DNA of 11,031 nucleotides, from assembly GCA_013694945.1 (NCBI GenBank), contig JACDBM010000120.1, positions 1-11,031 of the forward strand, read 5' to 3'. Of this stretch, positions 7,164 to 11,031 are shown piece by piece (positions within the stretch are counted from its first letter, which is position 1; every line of letters begins with the position of its first letter). Below the pieces are notes generated by a model, which was given only the letters and a program-made list of their open reading frames with translations, did not search any database and had not been told where the DNA came from. This DNA is from Chthoniobacterales bacterium (lineage in GTDB: Bacteria > Verrucomicrobiota > Verrucomicrobiia > Chthoniobacterales > UBA10450). The translations under genes were made by a program, and so were the position numbers.

Positions 7164-7589
7164 TCAATTGATTCGCTCGCGCGCGGCTTTCGCCTGGACT
7201 GCCTGCAGGTCATTCACGCGCAGCCGCTCGAGCAATTGCGCGTAGTGCGAGTTCTCTTCCGCTTCGAGTTCGTAAGTCGGATCGTCCCGCATCGACTCGT
7301 AGCGGTCCGCCATTTCACGACGAAACGATTTCAGTTCAGCCCAGCGCGTTGCGACTTGAAGGTTTTGCTCGTTGTAGCGTCGAGCACAATCCCGAGCACA
7401 GACTTCGTTGCTCGGGAATTCTCCGAGTAGTATCGCGGCGAGCTCATCTTTCCGATGAACTACAATCTTCGCGCCAAGGTCAGAAACTTTCCGATCGTAC
7501 AACTGCTTTGCAGCAGACGTGGTCGCTGCGAGTTCACTTTGACGCTTACGAGCTTGTTCGAGCTGATCGAGTTTTGCGCGGCCGATTAG
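7164..7589 (-). CDS. jetC: Wadjet SMC ATPase JetC, second coiled-coil arm (frameshifted segment)
   Basis: This segment continues JetC in a different frame from the N-terminal piece. It begins LIGRAKLDQLEQARKRQ and ends KAARERIN before the TGA at 7164-7166. The 141 residues are rich in Glu, Arg, Gln, Leu and Ala in heptad-like spacing. They form the returning coiled-coil arm of the SMC protein, between the hinge and the C-terminal head. No separate start with a ribosome site is seen, so it is not a free-standing gene. Joining it to the upstream piece needs one extra C at the CC of 7589-7590 (GCCTA to GCCCTA), which turns the premature stop into Ala-Leu and gives a smooth coiled coil. That restoration is inference, but it is the simplest reading. 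Confidence 0.75.
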   Translation of the reverse strand, partial: LIGRAKLDQLEQARKRQSELAATTSAAKQLYDRKVSDLGAKIVVHRKDELAAILLGEFPSNEVCARDCARRYNEQNLQVATRWAELKSFRREMADRYESMRDDPTYELEAEENSHYAQLLERLRVNDLQAVQAKAARERIN

Positions 7590-9775
7590 GCTTCGATTTC
7601 ATTCTGCAATGCAGCGAGACGACTATCGAGTGCAGCCAGATCCCGCTCCTTGTCTTCGAATCCGGCAGCGCGCACCCGATCGAGCTCGGCTATGTTACGC
7701 CGTAACTTGTCCTCGCGTTCTGGCAAACGCGTCGCTTCCGCGAGATCATCGTGCAATGATTCGGCGCTAAGGCGATATTGATCGAATTGCACTACCAGCG
7801 CGTCGACGGCGTCAATCGCAGGCTGCATTACTTCGTTGTCCCGCTTGAATTCGTCGAATTTGTCTTGCAAAAACCCGCGCTGTCGTTCGAGACCTCGTTC
7901 CCCGATACACGGGCGATAGTCATAATGCCGCAGGCGCACGTTAAACGCGCCGCGGATCATGTAGCCATCCGGCAAGATTGCTTTCTCTTTCGCAGCTAGT
8001 TCTTCACGTGAATCGACGCAGAGCACATCGCCGAGGAGGTGATCGACGATCCGGCGCGCCAGTTCATGGGATGTGTCCAGTTTCTCCGCGAGCGAACCAA
8101 GCTTGCACTGGCCCGGCAGTTTACGTGCGCGTGCGGGGATAACGAGCGACTCGGGGAAGACATTCTCCTTCAGATCGTGAAATATTCTGTCCGCATCGTT
8201 GTAATCCGCGTCATCGACCACGACCGCGAATTTTTGCGCGAATGCGACCTCCAACGCCGGCCGCCAGCGCTCGTCGTTGATTTCACAAAGCTGCCGCAAC
8301 GCTCGCGCGGCAGATTGTCCATTTCGCCTTGGCAGCTCACGATTCAACGTCGCGAGCAACGTAGAATTCTCGACGAGAACTCCTGAACGCAGCGCTTCAA
8401 TTGCTGCCCTGAGCTTTCTCATCTCCGCAAGATTAGCCGCGTAACGATTGCGATGTTCACGCGTCGCCGCTTCGAGTGAGTCGCGAGCGGCTTTAATCGC
8501 GCCAGCCAGAGCGCGTGTCCGATCCCGGATCTGATGCGACTCCGCTTGCGCGAGATTGGCACACGCGTATTCAGCCGCTGCTATTATCTTTTTATCCGCT
8601 TTGAAGCTCGCGCGAGTCGCTTCCTCTAACCAAAGTTGCGTCTGGCGCACCCGCGTTTGCAGCGCTTCGCCGATCGTCTTGCCGATTGCCCTCAGCCTTT
8701 CGATTTCCGCGACGAGGCTCTTGTTGTCTTGCTTCAACAGAAGGAAGGCCGCGCCGTCTTCGGTGGCATTGAACAATGCAAGCAGGCGCGTTCGATCCGC
8801 GTCTTTCAACTCCTTCTCGGCGCGCGCCGCCGCGAGCTGTTTCGTCGCTTCGCTGGACTCCTTTTCCATTCTCGCAATCTGTGCAGCGCCCTCTTTCTCC
8901 GAATCGCATGCCGCCTTCCAGGCAAACTCATGCTGCAGGAGATCGAAGCAGACGAGATCGGCTGACGCGCTCTTCCACTGGTCGAATGCGCCGCATATCT
9001 GCTCAAGTCGCGTGACCTTGTCGCGGATTTCGCGCAGATCGACTTCGAGCTTCTTGAACGCGAGGTAGCTCTCGCGCACGTCATCAGTCTTCAGCGGCTC
9101 ATTCGGGAGAATGTATTGCCGGCAAAAGCGATTGAACCCGCCCTCCAGAAAGGTAAACGACATCGCCGATGGCAACAGGTAGTCGAGCGTATCTCGGTCA
9201 AAATTCAGGTGGACGTGGTTCGCCATGTCCCTTCGGTAATCTTCGATCGTGTCGAAAATTCGGCCGTCGTGCGTGTTGACGAGCTCCTTGAATTCCGCGT
9301 CTGACAATGGCCGCGAGGGGTTACCGCTGATCAGCTCGTGCTTGCCAAGTGCAGCGCGAATGAAGAATGGGTCATTCCGCGAAGGCCGAGGCTGCGTCGC
9401 GTTCTCGAAGACAATCCTAAAGCCCCACGTCTCTCGTTGTGTGCTACCAGGCCATGCAAACTCTAATGCGATTACGGTGATCGCTCCGCGCGGTCGCATG
9501 AACTGCGTGATGCCGCCGACCTCATTCTTCAAATCGCCAAGGCAGTAGCCCTTCAGCGTCCGACCGGAGCTCGCGCCAGTGGCAGAAACGTTGTATCTCG
9601 ACTTCTGATGCCCGACCAAGACGTGCTGGATTAAGTCCATCAGGATCGACTTCCCCGATCCCATGACGCCGGCCAGAAGGAGATTGCCCGCTACCGGAAT
9701 GTAATCGTGCGTGTATCCGTACCAGTTGATGGCGTGGATGCCGGAGAGGTTGATGCGACGATCAGGCTGGTTCAT
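7586..9775 (-). CDS. jetC: Wadjet SMC ATPase JetC, N-terminal head, coiled coil and hinge
   Basis: JetC is the SMC/MukB-like motor of Wadjet and binds and hydrolyses ATP to extrude DNA loops. The first 729 residues are here. They include a Walker A, GVMGSGKS (36-43), preceded by the beta strand NLLLA, and the rest of the N-terminal ATPase lobe to about residue 220. A long coiled coil runs from about 230 to 480 (Glu/Lys/Ala-rich heptads). A globular hinge-like region follows, about 490-650, with WRPALEVAFAQKFAVVVDD and the later DGYMIRGAFNVRL. The returning helix starts after it. The start at 9773-9775 is preferred over an ORF start at 9847 because AGAGGAAGG precedes it and it overlaps the jetB stop as ATGA. 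The frame ends early at a TAA at 7586-7588, caused by a single missing base. The Walker B and signature motifs lie in the pieces further left. SbcC or MukB are the obvious alternatives, excluded by the JetB and JetD neighbours. Confidence 0.92.
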   Translation of the reverse strand: MNQPDRRINLSGIHAINWYGYTHDYIPVAGNLLLAGVMGSGKSILMDLIQHVLVGHQKSRYNVSATGASSGRTLKGYCLGDLKNEVGGITQFMRPRGAITVIALEFAWPGSTQRETWGFRIVFENATQPRPSRNDPFFIRAALGKHELISGNPSRPLSDAEFKELVNTHDGRIFDTIEDYRRDMANHVHLNFDRDTLDYLLPSAMSFTFLEGGFNRFCRQYILPNEPLKTDDVRESYLAFKKLEVDLREIRDKVTRLEQICGAFDQWKSASADLVCFDLLQHEFAWKAACDSEKEGAAQIARMEKESSEATKQLAAARAEKELKDADRTRLLALFNATEDGAAFLLLKQDNKSLVAEIERLRAIGKTIGEALQTRVRQTQLWLEEATRASFKADKKIIAAAEYACANLAQAESHQIRDRTRALAGAIKAARDSLEAATREHRNRYAANLAEMRKLRAAIEALRSGVLVENSTLLATLNRELPRRNGQSAARALRQLCEINDERWRPALEVAFAQKFAVVVDDADYNDADRIFHDLKENVFPESLVIPARARKLPGQCKLGSLAEKLDTSHELARRIVDHLLGDVLCVDSREELAAKEKAILPDGYMIRGAFNVRLRHYDYRPCIGERGLERQRGFLQDKFDEFKRDNEVMQPAIDAVDALVVQFDQYRLSAESLHDDLAEATRLPEREDKLRRNIAELDRVRAAGFEDKERDLAALDSRLAALQNEIEA

Positions 9776-10410
9776 CGCCTTCCTCTTCCGCTGAGACTGC
9801 TCTCCTGCGGCGCCGTCTTCACATAGAGCTGCGCCTGTTTTTGCCATTCATCCAATTGCTGGAAGGGCATCACCAGTCGCAACGTGTGCAGGATCTCGAT
9901 CGTCGAATCCGAAAACTCTTCCGATGCGCTCAGCCGGATAAGCCGGTGGCGGTGGAAAACCTGAAGCGCCGTTTTCATTCCCGCGCGCGTCGGTTGCTTA
10001 ACGCCTTTCAGCTTCGCCGCGAAGGAGTCATTGAGATTCTTGACCGTAAGACAAACGCGCGTCGCACCTTCCCGCAGCGCAGTGTCGTAATCGTGCCAAA
10101 GTACCATCGCGATGCATGACTCCTCGATAGTAAATCGCCGAACGATTCCCTGCTCCTGAGGCACACAGAGAATCAGTCGAAACGGTTCTTCGAAACTGAC
10201 GTCGTAGCCGATTAATTCAGCGACTTCCCTGACCCATGCCCTGTGCAGATTGGCCCAGTCATAAATTTCCGCGCAACCCGGATCGTCACGGACGATTGCG
10301 GTGTGATGCAGCAACCGCAGCAACGTTTCCCGCAGTTTTACACGGTCGCGCTGATCCAGCCCCACCAGGAGTGGGGGTTCTGCTGGAAGATCGTGCCGCT
10401 CGTTATCCAT
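9772..10410 (-). CDS. jetB: Wadjet subunit JetB (KITE/MukE-like)
   Basis: A 212-residue intact protein matching JetB (DUF4194-type) in length, place and pattern. JetB is the winged-helix KITE subunit that binds the JetA kleisin and helps hold DNA near the SMC heads, as MukE does in MukBEF. Visible features are LRETLLRLLHHTAIVRDD, the family's opening helix followed by DPGCAEIYDW; a strand-rich stretch FRLILCVPQEQ; a second helical lobe with IAMVLWHDYD; and a winged-helix-like C-terminal part with MKTALQVFHRHRLIRL. The last 20 residues are basic and low in complexity. The ATG lies inside the end of jetA (8-base overlap, ATGGATAA) with GAGGT 8 bases upstream. The stop overlaps the jetC start as ATGA. 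Sequence identity in this family is low, so recognition rests partly on operon position. Confidence 0.8.
   Translation of the reverse strand: MDNERHDLPAEPPLLVGLDQRDRVKLRETLLRLLHHTAIVRDDPGCAEIYDWANLHRAWVREVAELIGYDVSFEEPFRLILCVPQEQGIVRRFTIEESCIAMVLWHDYDTALREGATRVCLTVKNLNDSFAAKLKGVKQPTRAGMKTALQVFHRHRLIRLSASEEFSDSTIEILHTLRLVMPFQQLDEWQKQAQLYVKTAPQESSLSGRGRR
9778..9786 (-). promoter_or_regulatory. Ribosome binding site for jetC
   Basis: AGAGGAAGG ends two bases before the ATG, placing the GAGGA core (9781-9785) five bases upstream, within the end of jetB. It fixes the jetC start at 9775 and, with the ATGA overlap, points to translational coupling of jetB and jetC. Confidence 0.7.
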
Positions 10411-10692
10411 TCCGCGTTACCTCGAACCGATCGATCCGGTAGCCACCTACGAGGTCAGCTTTAAGATCGCCGTCATTCCAGTCATTCTCCGACACCGCCA
10501 CTTCGTACCGCGCAGATTCCGTATCGGCATACAGAAGCACCGAAACAACATCTTCAATCTCGTCAGATGTGCCTTTCAGCGGCAGGTCCGCTGATGAGAC
10601 CGTAGCGCCTGGCTCACATCCGATCTCATCGAGAAACCGATGCGCCCGATCAACAGTAACGGAAAACGCGATATTGCGACGCACCGTTCTCT
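10403..10692 (-). CDS. jetA: Wadjet subunit JetA, C-terminal part (after frameshift)
   Basis: This is the C-terminal segment of JetA, read in the second frame. It begins near VRRNIAFSVTVDRAHRFLDE and ends EVTRNG at the TAA at 10403-10405. It is acidic with a winged-helix-like closing portion (ADLVGGYRIDRFEV). JetA is the kleisin-like subunit (MukF analogue) that bridges the JetC heads; the C-terminal winged helix of kleisins contacts the SMC cap. A TGA precedes this frame just upstream of the GA tract, so it is not the start of an independent gene. Removing GA, or adding one base, in the GAGAGAGA tract at 10688-10695 joins it cleanly to the preceding piece. It overlaps jetB by 8 bases. JetA families are very diverse, so naming rests mainly on position first in a jetABCD order. 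Confidence 0.7.
10419..10423 (-). promoter_or_regulatory. Ribosome binding site for jetB
   Basis: GAGGT lies 8 bases before the jetB ATG and inside the last codons of jetA. It supports the ATG at 10408-10410 as the start and fits re-initiation by ribosomes ending on jetA. Confidence 0.55.
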
Positions 10693-11031
10693 CTCAGCGT
10701 CTGAGACATCATCTTCGATTGCATCAATTTCCGATAACGTCCGCTCCGCCGGCGGTCGACGGAGCGATTCGTGGCTGATTATTCCAGCTTCGCCGATCCG
10801 CAGGAGCGGCAGTGCTAAGTCATCTTCCGCTAATGCGAGGCGCGTCCCGCTGTAGCGCTCGCTGATAATGCGAAAGACTTCCTGCATTTGGCGCGCGCGT
10901 GAAGAGCCAACCGCCGAGAGATAATGTATTCGCGCGCGCGAACGGCGAGCGAACTCAGCTGCGCGCGCATCGACCCGCTCTGTCAGAGGCTCGACGCTGT
11001 GCAGATTCGCTTCAACCGCCTCCAACGTGCG
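10576..11031 (-). CDS. jetA: Wadjet subunit JetA, internal part, truncated by window edge
   Basis: The frame is open to the right edge, so the start and most of the N-terminal region lie outside the window. The supported coding part runs from the edge to about 10695 (roughly 112 residues). It contains a helical region ARIHYLSAVGSSRARQMQEV and a basic/acidic stretch ending EIDAIEDDVSDAER. The remainder to 10576 is out-of-frame read-through after the GA-tract shift. Together with the C-terminal piece about 205 residues are visible, against nearly 500 for typical JetA proteins. I cannot tell from this portion whether it is the DUF3375 form (Wadjet type I) or another JetA form, so the Wadjet subtype is left open. 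Confidence 0.68.
   Translation of the reverse strand, partial: RTLEAVEANLHSVEPLTERVDARAAEFARRSRARIHYLSAVGSSRARQMQEVFRIISERYSGTRLALAEDDLALPLLRIGEAGIISHESLRRPPAERTLSEIDAIEDDVSDAERERCVAISRFPLLLIGRIGFSMRSDVSQALRSHQRTCR

Noticed and set aside
6829..7167. Alternative 112-codon minus-strand frame across the jetC TGA
   Set aside because: It is Arg-rich shadow coding. The other frame carries recognisable SMC head sequence on both sides of the TGA.
9776..9847. Longer N-terminus for JetC
   Set aside because: It would overlap jetB by over 70 bases with a basic, Gln/Lys-rich peptide. The inner ATG has a good ribosome site and the ATGA overlap.
10929..10942. 14-base perfect palindrome TTCGCGCGCGCGAA
   Set aside because: It falls inside jetA and simply encodes alternating Arg/Ala codons. 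GC-alternating palindromes are expected by chance in such DNA.

Overview
This window most likely comes from a bacterial chromosome of moderately high GC. The best taxonomic clue is the secreted-protein tail at the left edge. Its motif order (Ser-Arg-Lys-Thr-His-Gly block, then a beta-sandwich-like stretch, then two dockerin-type Asp/Asn-rich repeats ending in a short Lys/Ser tail) resembles a C-terminal module I associate with soil Verrucomicrobia of the Chthoniobacter/Udaeobacter type. A kinase-TM-TPR protein also fits the Verrucomicrobia, Planctomycetes and Acidobacteria. This assignment is tentative. All convincing genes lie on the minus strand.

Layout, left to right. (1) 38-69: a rho-independent terminator for the gene to its right. 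(2) 95-840: the C-terminal part of a secreted dockerin-type protein, with one frameshift near 214-220 and no visible start. (3) 971-4684: one intact large gene of 1237 residues joining a PAS-like domain, a class III nucleotidyl cyclase, a Ser/Thr kinase, one membrane span and eight 48-residue TPR-like repeats. (4) 4685-5199: mainly non-coding, but with a strong terminator at 4721-4755 and, just upstream of it in transcription, the 52-codon tail of an unrecognised gene. (5) 5200-11031: a compact operon transcribed right to left, jetA (5' end outside the window), jetB, jetC, jetD. This is a Wadjet anti-plasmid system. A hairpin with a U tract follows jetD.

How the Wadjet genes work together, from family knowledge: JetA (kleisin-like), JetB (KITE/winged-helix, MukE-like) and JetC (SMC ATPase, MukB-like) form a condensin-like DNA loop-extruding machine. 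JetD carries a Toprim nuclease domain that cuts the small circular DNA the machine has recognised. All adjoining genes overlap by a few bases (8, 4 and 13), which implies translational coupling and balanced subunit supply.

The unusual part is the state of the operon. JetA carries a frameshift in a GA-dinucleotide tract. JetC carries a one-base frameshift and, about 420 bases later, an in-frame TGA. JetB, JetD and the 3.7-kb kinase gene are unbroken. The pieces still hold well-preserved motifs (Walker A, ABC signature, Walker B), so the lesions are either very recent or are sequencing/assembly errors. The sequence alone cannot decide. I see no tRNA, rRNA, CRISPR array, insertion sequence or integrase in the window.
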